A stretch of 64,000 bases of DNA from Hallerella sp964397425 (GTDB lineage: Bacteria; Fibrobacterota; Fibrobacteria; Fibrobacterales; Fibrobacteraceae). Positions 17,246-25,526 of this stretch are shown piece after piece. Both the position numbers and the translations under genes were made by a program. Within the stretch, counting starts at the first letter, position 1, and each line of letters opens with the position of its first letter. Under the pieces are notes generated by a model, which was given only the letters and a program-made list of their open reading frames with translations, made no database searches and had not been told where the DNA came from. The stretch covers positions 217,069-281,068 of the forward strand of contig CAYNID010000002.1 in the NCBI GenBank assembly GCA_964397425.1, read 5' to 3'.

Positions 17246-18505
17246 TCAATGGCGGCGCTTTTGGGTAAAATGCACCGATTCTACGGGATATTGGGACTTC
17301 TCCGGGGTTTCGCGCCGTTTGACGACTTTTTCCCTCCGCTCGTTTTGTCTGCCGAGAAGCCCGGCCCTGTCAGGAACGAAGAAGAACAGAACTTGGAAAG
17401 TGGGCGTCCCCGGTTCCATGTCGAGGGGGATTATTTTGCGGAGCATGTAACCTTCGCGGCGGAAACGTTTGATTTCCATGGCGGCCACAGCCAAGTTGGA
17501 GGCGTTCAGCAGGATGCGTTCTGGACGGGATTCCGCAATTTCGTTGACGACTCCGGTGGCGAGAGGTTTTCCTTCGGGAGTGTCCAGGTAAATCGTCCAT
17601 TTGCCCTCGTTCGCGGATCCGTGGAAGAAATGATTGAAAAAATCCTTGTTGACGGGAGCGTGGATGTAACGGACGTTTGGCGTTATCCGTGAAATGTCCC
17701 GCGCATCGACTGCGTGGCAGGTTTCAAAATGCGGGGAAAGGGATTCGGCGATATAAGCTGGACCGGCGAAACATTCGAGAAACTTGTCGCCTTTGGCGGG
17801 GTGGACGGCGTCGCAAATCCGTTGGGGAAGGTTTATCCACGGTTCTTTGGCGGCGGGAGTCCAGTCGATGAGGCTGTATTTTTTCCCCGAATCGCCGATG
17901 GGCAAAAATTCGCTGCCGAATCCTTTTTTCAATTCGACTTGGGAAGAGGTCGGAAGATTCGCCGGGTTCAGCGTTTGAACGGGCCGGATGCGAATCTGGT
18001 GGCAGCACAAGATGACGCCAGCGTGTTCCCGTTGCAGATATTCGAGGAAAGTCTTGAATTCGCGGGTCGCTTCGGCGGAATGCAGGATGTTTTGAACGGC
18101 AAGTCCATAACGCCCGTCCCCGGTGGCGCGGAACCAAATCTGCAAAATGGATTTGCGGAATTTGGTGAGGTGCGGCTTGCGGATTTGGGCGTCGATGTCG
18201 AGGACGACTTTGGGCGGCTTTGCGCCTTGGAAAGGTCCTTCGATGGAAAGGACGCGGTTCGTGCGCGACAGGTTCTTTGAAAGAATCCGCCAGTCACCGT
18301 TTGCCGCTTTGGTGGGCACGGAATACCAGGATTGGAGCTTTCCCGGAATCCGGTTGTCGCGAATCCAGGATTCCAGATAGGCGCGTTTTCCGGAAATGTC
18401 GGTGGGAATTGGTCCGAGGGGTTTTGCGTTCGCGCCGGGCTCTTGCTTTTTAGAGGAGGCTTGACGGTTCCACGAACCGCGGTTTTCCAAAGATTTCTTT
18501 TGCAT
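17246..18505 (-). CDS. RNA m5U methyltransferase-like protein with degenerate catalytic motifs
   Basis: About 419 aa. The layout is that of the TrmA/RlmC/RlmD class: an N-terminal half with SGRYGL-like strands (TGDGRYGLAVQNILHSAEA), an SAM-binding motif FLECFAGPAYIAESL at about residue 238, a motif IV position, and a C-terminal FRREGYMLRKIIPLDMEPGT block. But motif IV, normally DPPR, reads DTPEGKPL, and the catalytic SCNP-type loop reads LLNASNLAV, so the nucleophilic Cys is missing. It may have lost methyltransferase activity or act by another route. I start at MQKKSLENRGS (ATG 18505). The tail is basic (RRETPEKSQ, TQKRRH). Part of the minus-strand run. Confidence 0.65.
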   Translation of the reverse strand: MQKKSLENRGSWNRQASSKKQEPGANAKPLGPIPTDISGKRAYLESWIRDNRIPGKLQSWYSVPTKAANGDWRILSKNLSRTNRVLSIEGPFQGAKPPKVVLDIDAQIRKPHLTKFRKSILQIWFRATGDGRYGLAVQNILHSAEATREFKTFLEYLQREHAGVILCCHQIRIRPVQTLNPANLPTSSQVELKKGFGSEFLPIGDSGKKYSLIDWTPAAKEPWINLPQRICDAVHPAKGDKFLECFAGPAYIAESLSPHFETCHAVDARDISRITPNVRYIHAPVNKDFFNHFFHGSANEGKWTIYLDTPEGKPLATGVVNEIAESRPERILLNASNLAVAAMEIKRFRREGYMLRKIIPLDMEPGTPTFQVLFFFVPDRAGLLGRQNERREKVVKRRETPEKSQYPVESVHFTQKRRH

Positions 18506-18510
18506 AATGA

Positions 18511-20238
18511 TTAAACGAGGAACCGCGGGTAACGCCATACGCAATCGCGGGACGATAGGGCGGGAAAGTCGCGGAACTCTCCTTTGATGTTGAAAATGTT
18601 GGGGCAGCCGTCAACGGGAGAAAGCGATATGTGGGAATCGGCGTGAACCGCTAGTCCCGGAAATTCATTTGGGTTTGTCGCGGCGATGACGGCGGAACCG
18701 GTGAGGGCGATTACCGTGTCAATCATCTGCAGCAGGGACTGTTCGGGGGGAACGTTGTTCCGCATGGCCTTGGGATTGTGCAAAACGGCAGAAATGGGAT
18801 CGATGAAAATGGCCTTGTAGTCATGCTCTTCGAGTGTTTTCGCCCCTTTGACGCGCTTCGCGATGTATTGGGCCATTTCGAGGGGCGAAAGGGCGATGCC
18901 GCGCAAATTCAAGAATCCGAATTCGGGGATGGATGCCGTTTGCCCGCGGGCGGCGGCCAGGGTGAAAAGCCGGTTGAGAAACGCGGAACGCGTACTTTCG
19001 AAATTGACGAAGAGAATGTCCGTTTTGCGGGTATTCATTCCCAGCCAGTCTTCTCCCGAGCAAAGGGAAAAGGCGAGGTCCATCAGGGCGAAGGATTTTC
19101 CGGTTTTCTGCGGTGCGGTAAGGAGCATGAATTCACCCGCTTGCAATGCGGAATCGATGAGCGGCGCATCTTTTTTGGGCGCATCGTCGCTGTTGCTCGC
19201 CAGTTCTATCAGCGGTTTTCCGTCTAGGCAAAATTCGACCCACGTTTGCCAGTCTTCAAAAGTTTTGGCGCCTTGATCCAAGCCTATTAGGTATTGCTGT
19301 TTCCCGTTGCGGAGAACTCCCGGCATCCGCACCATCCGCGCCGGATCGGCATTCTGGGAATCGACTTTGAAGCCCTGCCCGTCCAGAGTTTTAAAAAGGT
19401 ATTCGACGCGTTCATCGTATTCTTCGCGGTTCTTTGCCGAAATTTTGATCCACGCCTGGACGGAATTCGCCCCCGTGTTGACGAGAGCCGCGCAGGGGAG
19501 ATTCAACGCCTTGTAATAAGCCAGCTGTTTTGCCAAACTGATCTTCGGATTGTCGACGACAGCGTAACGGTAACGGCAGGCGTCTTCTTCGGGACCTTTG
19601 ACTGCGTTGATGGATACGAGGGCGCCGTCGGGGCCGTCGAGAGACTTCATCATTTTTTTGATGTTGTCCGGCTGATCCAAAAACTCGGAAATTTGGACGG
19701 AGACCGATTCGGGAGTGTTGGACTTTTTGTATTCGACGAATTCTTCGGGTTGAAAGAGGGCGTGCAGCAGTTTGGCGAAATCCGAACGCCAGTCCGGAGT
19801 GGGCCAGGGAATGTTCAACGCTTCGGGATCTATCCGATGGTTTTGCAGCAATTCGAGAGCTTGGGCATCCAATCCGACTGCCAAAAACTGTTCGAGGGAA
19901 ATTGCACCCGTGAGAATGGCCGGCGAGGCCGCCTGGGGGGCGTTTTGGACTGCGGGCTGGTGGGCGGGAGAATTTTCCGGCTTGGACTCTTCTTGAAGAA
20001 CGCTTTCGCGTTCGCGGGAACGCTTGTCGGCCGCATAAGCGCGCCGGATTGTCGCGTCGGAGTCTTCTTCGGAAAGGCCCTCGTCCTTGGCGTGCTCGCC
20101 CAATTGGAAAGCGGCTTCCATGTAAGTCATGCCGATTTCTTCTGCGGCTTCCGCAGCGCGGAAGAGTTCACTTTTCAAAGTGTCCGGCTTGTGTTTTGTG
20201 CTCAAGAAAAGATTGACTATCTGACGGGGATTTTCCAT
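18511..20238 (-). CDS. Primase-polymerase-like / RecA-fold ATPase (RepA-type)
   Basis: 575 aa. The C-terminal third is a RecA-like ATPase: Walker A TAPQKTGKSFALMD (about residues 374-387), strand ILFVNFES, Walker B YKAIFIDPISAVL. The middle (about 175-340) contains PCAALVNTGANSVQAWIKI and NADPARMVRMPGVLRNGKQ, the two motif blocks seen in plasmid- and phage-type archaeo-eukaryotic primase (prim-pol) proteins (NTGG-x-S-x-HAW and NPARLxRxPG). The N-terminus is helical. Such proteins usually sit in replication modules of mobile elements, but here the gene lies in a chromosomal run with no other mobile-element gene. A TATATT box is 8 nt upstream of the ATG. Confidence 0.6.
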   Translation of the reverse strand: MENPRQIVNLFLSTKHKPDTLKSELFRAAEAAEEIGMTYMEAAFQLGEHAKDEGLSEEDSDATIRRAYAADKRSRERESVLQEESKPENSPAHQPAVQNAPQAASPAILTGAISLEQFLAVGLDAQALELLQNHRIDPEALNIPWPTPDWRSDFAKLLHALFQPEEFVEYKKSNTPESVSVQISEFLDQPDNIKKMMKSLDGPDGALVSINAVKGPEEDACRYRYAVVDNPKISLAKQLAYYKALNLPCAALVNTGANSVQAWIKISAKNREEYDERVEYLFKTLDGQGFKVDSQNADPARMVRMPGVLRNGKQQYLIGLDQGAKTFEDWQTWVEFCLDGKPLIELASNSDDAPKKDAPLIDSALQAGEFMLLTAPQKTGKSFALMDLAFSLCSGEDWLGMNTRKTDILFVNFESTRSAFLNRLFTLAAARGQTASIPEFGFLNLRGIALSPLEMAQYIAKRVKGAKTLEEHDYKAIFIDPISAVLHNPKAMRNNVPPEQSLLQMIDTVIALTGSAVIAATNPNEFPGLAVHADSHISLSPVDGCPNIFNIKGEFRDFPALSSRDCVWRYPRFLV

Positions 20239-20246
20239 ACGTGAAA

Positions 20247-20252
20247 AATATA
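20247..20252 (-). promoter_or_regulatory. TATATT box 8 nt upstream of the prim-pol/ATPase gene
   Basis: Minus-strand TATATT-N8-ATG, within the 48-bp gap after the MATE gene. No Shine-Dalgarno is seen in the N8. Confidence 0.4.
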
Positions 20253-20286
20253 ACTTTATTCGGCGTGGGGAAATGTGCGGCGCGCT

Positions 20287-21651
20287 TTAACGGGTCACGT
20301 TGCGAATCCAGCGCTTTCTTTCGACTCGCCAGATGAGGATGGGGAATTTCACCAGTTCGTCGGAACGGAGGAGCAGGAAGATGAGCGGATAGGAAAGCCC
20401 CCATTCAAATCCCGCCAAGTATCCCAGTGGAATGGAAAAGACCCAAAGGGTTCCAATGTCAAGAATTGTCGTGAACACGGTATCTCCTCCCGCCCGCAGA
20501 ATGCCGATGATTGCCGGAGAAGTGTAGGATTGCAGCACTATCATGATGCATTGGATGCCGATGAACGTTTGCGCTAGCGCGATGGTTGATTCCGGAATCG
20601 CATAGAGGGAAAGGATGGGGCTTTTGAAAAGGAAGAGGGCTCCCGCCATCAGTGCGCCGACAAAGAAACCGGCAAGGAGGAGCGTGTTCGCGTAACGTTT
20701 GGCTTCGCCCAGGTTCTTTCCGCCGCCGAGCAAGTTTCCTATGATGGGGGCCGAGGCTCCGGCGACTCCGAATATAAAGACGAGCGCCATTTGCTGAAGT
20801 GTTCCCACGATGCTGGCCGCAGCGACTATTGTCGCGTTCAGATGCCCCAAGACGACGGATTGGGCTGCGACGCCGACAGACCAGCCCGTTTCGTTTACGG
20901 CGACGGGAATGCTGTATCGCAAGAAATCCCCGAGGAGGGTTTTGTCGAGATGGAAAAGTTTCCGGAAACGGAAATGCAAATGCCTTTCTACAAAGCGGAC
21001 GTAAATGATGATGGCGGCGCATTCGACGGCGCGCGCGATAACGGTTCCCAGAGCCGCCCCCTGGACTCCCATGGCGGGAAATCCACAATGTCCGAAAATC
21101 AAAATCCAGTTCAGGATGACGTTCAGGACGAATGCGGAAAAATTGACGATGAGGCCGGCTTTGACTTCGCGCGTACTGCGGAGCAGCATGATGAGCGTAT
21201 TGCTGAATCCGTAAAAGAAGTAAGCGAAACCTTGAATGCGCAAATATTCCGTGCCGATATCCACCAATTCGGGAACATCGGTGAAGACGCGCATGACCTC
21301 TCGCGGGAAAATCGTCGTCACTAATCCAAAGAGGATGGATACCGGAATGCCAAACGCCAGTGTGATGGAAACGATTTTCTGGACGCTGTCCGCATCGTGT
21401 TTGCCGTAGTATTGCGCAACGAGAACGCCGCCGCCGCTGGCGATGCCAAAAGACAAAAGGGAAAAAATGAAAAACGGTTGACCGGCCAGCGTCACCGCTC
21501 CCAGGGCGGCTTCCGAGATGCTTCCGACCATCAGGTTGTCCGCCAAAGAAAGCGAAAACTTGACAAGGTCCTGCAGCGCGATGGGAAGCGCTAGCCCCGC
21601 GAGGACTTTGAAAAAGTGGGGTTCTAGGATGAACTTTTGGGAAAGTTTCAT
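20287..21651 (-). CDS. MATE-family multidrug/cation antiporter
   Basis: 454 aa with about 12 hydrophobic segments in two homologous halves, as in NorM/DinF-type exporters that use Na+ or H+ gradients to expel drugs or metabolites. Typical pieces are LALPIALQDLVKFSLSLADN at the start, GGVLVAQYYGKHD after the second helix, and GGKNLGEAKRYAN at the corresponding place in the second half. It begins 3 bp after the helicase stop, so both are probably on one transcript. The substrate cannot be predicted. Confidence 0.9.
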   Translation of the reverse strand: MKLSQKFILEPHFFKVLAGLALPIALQDLVKFSLSLADNLMVGSISEAALGAVTLAGQPFFIFSLLSFGIASGGGVLVAQYYGKHDADSVQKIVSITLAFGIPVSILFGLVTTIFPREVMRVFTDVPELVDIGTEYLRIQGFAYFFYGFSNTLIMLLRSTREVKAGLIVNFSAFVLNVILNWILIFGHCGFPAMGVQGAALGTVIARAVECAAIIIYVRFVERHLHFRFRKLFHLDKTLLGDFLRYSIPVAVNETGWSVGVAAQSVVLGHLNATIVAAASIVGTLQQMALVFIFGVAGASAPIIGNLLGGGKNLGEAKRYANTLLLAGFFVGALMAGALFLFKSPILSLYAIPESTIALAQTFIGIQCIMIVLQSYTSPAIIGILRAGGDTVFTTILDIGTLWVFSIPLGYLAGFEWGLSYPLIFLLLRSDELVKFPILIWRVERKRWIRNVTR

Positions 21652-21654
21652 CGT

Positions 21655-23400
21655 TTAAGCGCCGGCCTGGATGATTTCTCCGCCGGAATAGTGCATGATT
21701 TTATACGCATATCCCTGCTCCGTCAAAAAGAGCTGACGGTTCATGGAGAACTCCTGTTCCTTGGAATCTTTGGTGACAAGGGAATAGAAATGTGCCGGGC
21801 GGCCATCCGCTTTGGGGCGCAAGACGCGTCCGAGGCGCTGGGCTTCTTCTTGGCGGCTGCCGAATGTTCCGGAAATCTGGATGAGGATGCTTGCGTCGGG
21901 AAGGTCGATGGCGAAATTGCCGACTTTGGAAATCATCAGATTGCGGAGGGTACCGTTGCGGAATTCCAGGTAGAGCTTGTCGCGCTCTTTGTTCGGCGTT
22001 TTTCCGGTAATGAGCGGGATTCCCAGTTTTTGGGAAAGGTTCGTGAGCTGTTCAATGTATTGACCGATAATCAAAATGCGGTCTTCGGGCTCGTTGTATT
22101 GGGCGATGAGCTTTTCAACGACGTCGTCTTTTTGCGGATTCGTACTGGCGATGTTTATCTTGTCGCGGGTTTGCGCCAGGGCGTATTTCATTTTGAGTTC
22201 GGGAGTCATCGTGACCCGGACTTCGGAACAATCGGCTGTTGCAATCCAGCCCTGGGATTCGAGAACTTTCCAAGGAAGGTCGAATTTTTTGGGACCGATC
22301 AAGGAGAACACTTCGGTCTCTTTGCCGTCTTCGCGGACAAGAGTCGCGGTGAGTCCCAGACGGCGCGTTGCTTGCATTTCGGCGCTGAAGCGGAAAACGG
22401 GTGCCGGGAGAAGGTGGACTTCGTCATAAATCATCAAACCCCATTTGTGCTCGCTGAACAGGGGAAAGTTGACCAGCGATTTGTCGTCGTCCTTGGTCTC
22501 TTCGGATTCTTCTTCGCCTTTTTTGACGCGCTTCCGCTGGGTGAGTATCTGGTAGGTGGCGACGGTGACCGGACCGATTTCCTTGACGTCGCCCGAGTAT
22601 TCCTTGACCTGATCCGGGGTGAGGGTCGTTTTGTCCAAAAGCTCGCGGATCCACTGCCTTGCCGCGGAAATATTCGGCGTGAGGATGAGCGTGCGCGTTT
22701 TCATCAGCGACATGGTCGTCATGCCGATGACCGTTTTTCCCGAACCGCAGGGCAAAACGACGACGCCCGAACCGCCTTTTTCGGAGCCGGACGCGTAGAA
22801 AATTTCGGCGGCTTCCTTTTGGTAGTGGCGGAGTTCGAGCTTTTTGCCGGAAAGTGTCGTCGTGCGCATTTCGATGGGGAGCGGATCTCCGGCAACATAA
22901 CCGGCGATATCTTCGACGGGGAAGCCGTTCAGCGTCAGGGACATTTTGAGGATGCCGCGCTTGTTCGGGTCAATGTACGCTTTGTCCTTCCCTTCGAATT
23001 CCAGAATGCAGGGTGTCACGTTGGGCAATTTGCAAACTTCTTTGAAAAGGGCGACATCGCTCGATTCGAGGCAGAGACCTTTGTCGTCTTTCACCAGCCG
23101 CAACATTCCGTAGCGGCTCATGTAGTCCTGGATTTCCGTGACAACGGTTTCTGGAATCGGATACTTGCTGTGTTCTTCGAGTCTCGCCAGGACGTCTTCG
23201 GCGACAAGGCCTGTCGATGCGGCGTTCCACAGCGAAAGATGGGAAATGCGGTAAGTGTGCAGATGTTCCGGACTTTTCACCAGTTCCGTGAACGGGGCAA
23301 TGGCATCCCTCGCTTCGATGTATTGTGGGTTGTGGACTTCGACGAGGATTTCCAAATTGCTTTGAACGATAATTGCGCCTGCGGGATTCATAAGCGCCAT
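21655..23400 (-). CDS. XPB/Rad25-type DNA helicase
   Basis: Superfamily 2 helicase of the bacterial XPB group, about 581 aa. Order: an N-terminal helicase-associated domain (about 1-180), motif I VVLPCGSGKTVIGMT (about 220), Ia TLILTPNISAARQWI, DEVH box MIYDEVHLLPAPVF (about 323), motif III LGLTATLVREDGKE, and in the second RecA lobe IGQYIEQL, GTFGSRQEEAQRLGRVLRPK (motif VI). Bacterial XPB unwinds DNA 3'-5' and is linked to repair. The open frame reaches 23517, but the recognisable protein begins MALMNPAGAIIV (23400); the second ATG at 23391 has a TAAATA box 8 nt upstream and may be the true start. It diverges from dusA. Confidence 0.9.
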   Translation of the reverse strand: MALMNPAGAIIVQSNLEILVEVHNPQYIEARDAIAPFTELVKSPEHLHTYRISHLSLWNAASTGLVAEDVLARLEEHSKYPIPETVVTEIQDYMSRYGMLRLVKDDKGLCLESSDVALFKEVCKLPNVTPCILEFEGKDKAYIDPNKRGILKMSLTLNGFPVEDIAGYVAGDPLPIEMRTTTLSGKKLELRHYQKEAAEIFYASGSEKGGSGVVVLPCGSGKTVIGMTTMSLMKTRTLILTPNISAARQWIRELLDKTTLTPDQVKEYSGDVKEIGPVTVATYQILTQRKRVKKGEEESEETKDDDKSLVNFPLFSEHKWGLMIYDEVHLLPAPVFRFSAEMQATRRLGLTATLVREDGKETEVFSLIGPKKFDLPWKVLESQGWIATADCSEVRVTMTPELKMKYALAQTRDKINIASTNPQKDDVVEKLIAQYNEPEDRILIIGQYIEQLTNLSQKLGIPLITGKTPNKERDKLYLEFRNGTLRNLMISKVGNFAIDLPDASILIQISGTFGSRQEEAQRLGRVLRPKADGRPAHFYSLVTKDSKEQEFSMNRQLFLTEQGYAYKIMHYSGGEIIQAGA

Positions 23401-23507
23401 ATTTAGAAAATTGCGGGGCCATTTTGCGGAAAAAGGTCGAAAAGAAATGAATAAAAAAGAATCTGTGGCGCAATTCGCTTGTTGTCGACGATTTTCGGCG
23501 ATGTTTC

Positions 23508-23513
23508 TAAATT
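23508..23513 (+). promoter_or_regulatory. TAAATT box 7 nt upstream of dusA
   Basis: TAAATT-TCATTCC-ATG. The seven intervening bases hold no Shine-Dalgarno. Confidence 0.4.
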
Positions 23514-23520
23514 TCATTCC

Positions 23521-24507
23521 ATGTCAAAATTTTCCCTGAACTTTCACAGACGGCTTTCGATTGCGCCGATGCTCGATTTCACAGACCGCCACGAACGCTA
23601 CTTGCTGCGGCTTTTGTCCAAGAACGTTTTGCTTTACACGGAGATGATAGCGGCGAACGCCCTTTTCCATTCGGGAGAGCAGTTCCTATTGCATCATCCG
23701 ATAGAAAATCCCGTCGCGTTGCAATTGGGCGGAAGCGATCCGCAAATGCTCGCGGAATGCGCCAAAAAAGTGGAAAATGCGGGCTTTGACGAGGTGAACT
23801 TGAATTGCGGTTGCCCCTCGGAGCGGGTTCAAAGCGGTTCGTTTGGGGCGATTCTGATGAAGCGGAAAGAGCTTGTCGCCGAGTGCGTCGCCGCAATGAA
23901 AAACAGCGTGAAAATTCCTGTCACGGTAAAGACGCGAATCGGTGTCGATGAATTTTCCGGCCAGGCGTTTTTGGAAGACTTTATCCGTACTCTTGCCGAC
24001 GCGGGAGCGGATGCGTTCATCGTGCACGCCCGGACGGCCAGGCTTCGCGGTTATTCGCCCAAAGAAAACCGCGAAAAGCCAAGCATTGATTACGGTGCGG
24101 TTTACAAGCTCAAGGAAGATTTTCCGGATTTGAATATTTCCATCAACGGCGACATTAAAACTCTTGAAAACGCCAAAGGCCATTTGCAGAAAGTGGACGG
24201 GGTGATGATGGGGCGCGCCGTTTACGCGAATCCCTGGATTCTTTCCCATGCGGATTCAGAAATTTTTGGCGCAGAAGACGCATCGCCGAAGTCCCGCAAA
24301 GATTTGCTCCTCGCGTATTTGCCTTATGTAGAAAGGGCCATGCGTGAAGGCTGTCCGCTTTCCATTCTGGTCAAGCACCTGCTGGGCCTTTTTGCGGGAA
24401 TGCCCGGAGGCAAAAATTTCCGCCGGATTCTTTCGGAAAGGACTCCCGGCGCGACCGACGGTCCGAAGCTCATTCGCGAAGCGATGGCGGTTGTCGAAGA
24501 GGTTTAA
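23521..24507 (+). CDS. dusA: tRNA-dihydrouridine synthase A
   Basis: FMN-dependent enzyme reducing uridine in the tRNA D-loop. 328 aa from ATG 23521, MSKFSLNFHRRLSIAPMLD, the usual DusA start. Motifs: SIAPMLDFTDRHER, LQLGGSDPQMLAECAKK, LNCGCPSERVQSGSFGAILM with the catalytic Cys, VKTRIGVDEF, VHARTARLRGYSPKENRE, and VDGVMMGRAVYANPW (phosphate binding). The RGYSPKENRE block is typical of DusA rather than DusB or DusC. A perfect terminator follows. Position of the start is supported by the box 7 nt upstream. Confidence 0.94.
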   Translation: MSKFSLNFHRRLSIAPMLDFTDRHERYLLRLLSKNVLLYTEMIAANALFHSGEQFLLHHPIENPVALQLGGSDPQMLAECAKKVENAGFDEVNLNCGCPSERVQSGSFGAILMKRKELVAECVAAMKNSVKIPVTVKTRIGVDEFSGQAFLEDFIRTLADAGADAFIVHARTARLRGYSPKENREKPSIDYGAVYKLKEDFPDLNISINGDIKTLENAKGHLQKVDGVMMGRAVYANPWILSHADSEIFGAEDASPKSRKDLLLAYLPYVERAMREGCPLSILVKHLLGLFAGMPGGKNFRRILSERTPGATDGPKLIREAMAVVEEV

Positions 24508-24544
24508 AACAAACGTAGGTCTCCGAAGAGACCTACGCTTGTTT
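24508..24544 (+). terminator. Rho-independent terminator of dusA
   Basis: Perfect 10-bp stem CGTAGGTCTC / GAGACCTACG with a CGAA tetraloop, then CTTGTTTGG. The A-rich left side (AAAACAAA) could also serve the opposite strand. Confidence 0.8.
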
Positions 24545-24624
24545 GGGGTATGGAGGAAATCAATTACATAGAGCAATATAGAATTTTCGCCTCGTTTGGA
24601 AAGGGGGAAATCTATATTAAAACC

Positions 24625-25206
24625 TTATTTTTGGTGCGCCGGATTCATCGTGTGATTGGCGTCACGATTGGAAAAGGATCCTTCTTTTGGCGCGTTGGGA
24701 GCATCCGGTCTGGGCTTTTCCGGAAATTTTTTCGGAGAAAGCGTCTTGAGTTTTTGGCTTTGTTCTTTTGTGAGGACGCTTTTGAAAAACTTGATGTCCG
24801 CAATGCGCTGGTCCAGGCGTTTTTCGTTCAACAGGAGGAGTTCTGCCCGGACGGATTGGATGTCCGCGTCGTTGAACGGGGTGGAGTCCAAAAGATCGTG
24901 CAGGCGTTTTTCTGCAATCCGGATTTTTTTCCGCATTTCGCGCCGGAGGGAATCGCGGGCTTTTCCGTTGGAATCCAATTTGGCGATTTGCTCTTTGGAA
25001 AGTCCCAGTGCGCTGTCCATCTTTTCTTTGAATTTTGCCGGGTGCGGCTTTTTTTCGAGGCGGAAGTCCGCGGAACGTTCGAACTGCGGCGCGTCAAGTT
25101 CTGGGGACGGACGATTTCCATGGCCGAAAATCGCGGAGCTGGCGAAGAATCCGGCTGCGGCGGACAAGACGACGGCGCAGATCCAGAGGATGGTGGCGTT
25201 TTTCAT
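24625..25206 (-). CDS. Spy/CpxP/ZraP-like periplasmic protein
   Basis: 193 aa. N-terminal signal or anchor helix (LWICAVVLSAAAGFFASSAI), then an all-helical, highly charged domain with two LTxxQ-like motifs, LGLSKEQIAKL (about residue 68) and LTKEQSQKLKTL (about 145), the hallmark of the Spy/CpxP/heavy-metal-resistance family. Members act as periplasmic chaperones or metal sensors. The tail is Pro/Lys-rich (SPKKFPEKPRPDAPNAPKE). Third gene of a sigma/anti-sigma operon, 2 bp after the anti-sigma gene, with an AGGAG ribosome-binding site inside it. This resembles Cnr/Nsr-type modules in which such a protein tunes the anti-sigma factor. Confidence 0.75.
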   Translation of the reverse strand: MKNATILWICAVVLSAAAGFFASSAIFGHGNRPSPELDAPQFERSADFRLEKKPHPAKFKEKMDSALGLSKEQIAKLDSNGKARDSLRREMRKKIRIAEKRLHDLLDSTPFNDADIQSVRAELLLLNEKRLDQRIADIKFFKSVLTKEQSQKLKTLSPKKFPEKPRPDAPNAPKEGSFSNRDANHTMNPAHQK

Positions 25207-25208
25207 AA

Positions 25209-25526
25209 CTAATCTCCTGCGGGGTAGTAATTGTCGATGGCGGTGGCGAAGGAACTGACTGATTCGCCGGAACCGAGGTCCGCGTACCACGAAATTGTTT
25301 CAATGGAAATTTCTGCGGAAAGCTCCATCGGAAATTCGTTCTTTGCCGCGTGAAAGCCCAAAAAGAATGATCCGGCGACAAGCAGGACGCTGGCGGCGAC
25401 GGCGGCGGAAGAAAGCTTCTTGAAGAGGATGCATTTTTTCCGGGATTCAATCCGGGATAGCACCTTTTCCCAGGAATCGCTTCGGGGCTTGAGCACGGTG
25501 GATGCCGAAAAGTCGATTTTATCCAT
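25209..25526 (-). CDS. Putative anti-sigma factor (short, one membrane helix)
   Basis: 105 aa. A short cytoplasmic segment with WEKVLSRIESRKK, one helix at about residues 40-60 (AAVAASVLLVAGSFFLGF), and an exported tail ending in IDNYYPAGD. No zinc-binding HxxxCxxC motif is visible, so it is not a classical ZAS anti-sigma factor. The assignment rests on position: its start lies inside the end of the sigma gene (8-nt overlap, strong AAAGGAGG site) and a Spy-like gene follows. Could also be a small structural membrane protein. Confidence 0.6.
   Translation of the reverse strand: MDKIDFSASTVLKPRSDSWEKVLSRIESRKKCILFKKLSSAAVAASVLLVAGSFFLGFHAAKNEFPMELSAEISIETISWYADLGSGESVSSFATAIDNYYPAGD

Noticed and set aside
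18511..21651. Integrated plasmid or prophage around the prim-pol ATPase
   Set aside because: No integrase, capsid, partition or toxin-antitoxin genes and no direct repeats or tRNA junction flank it.
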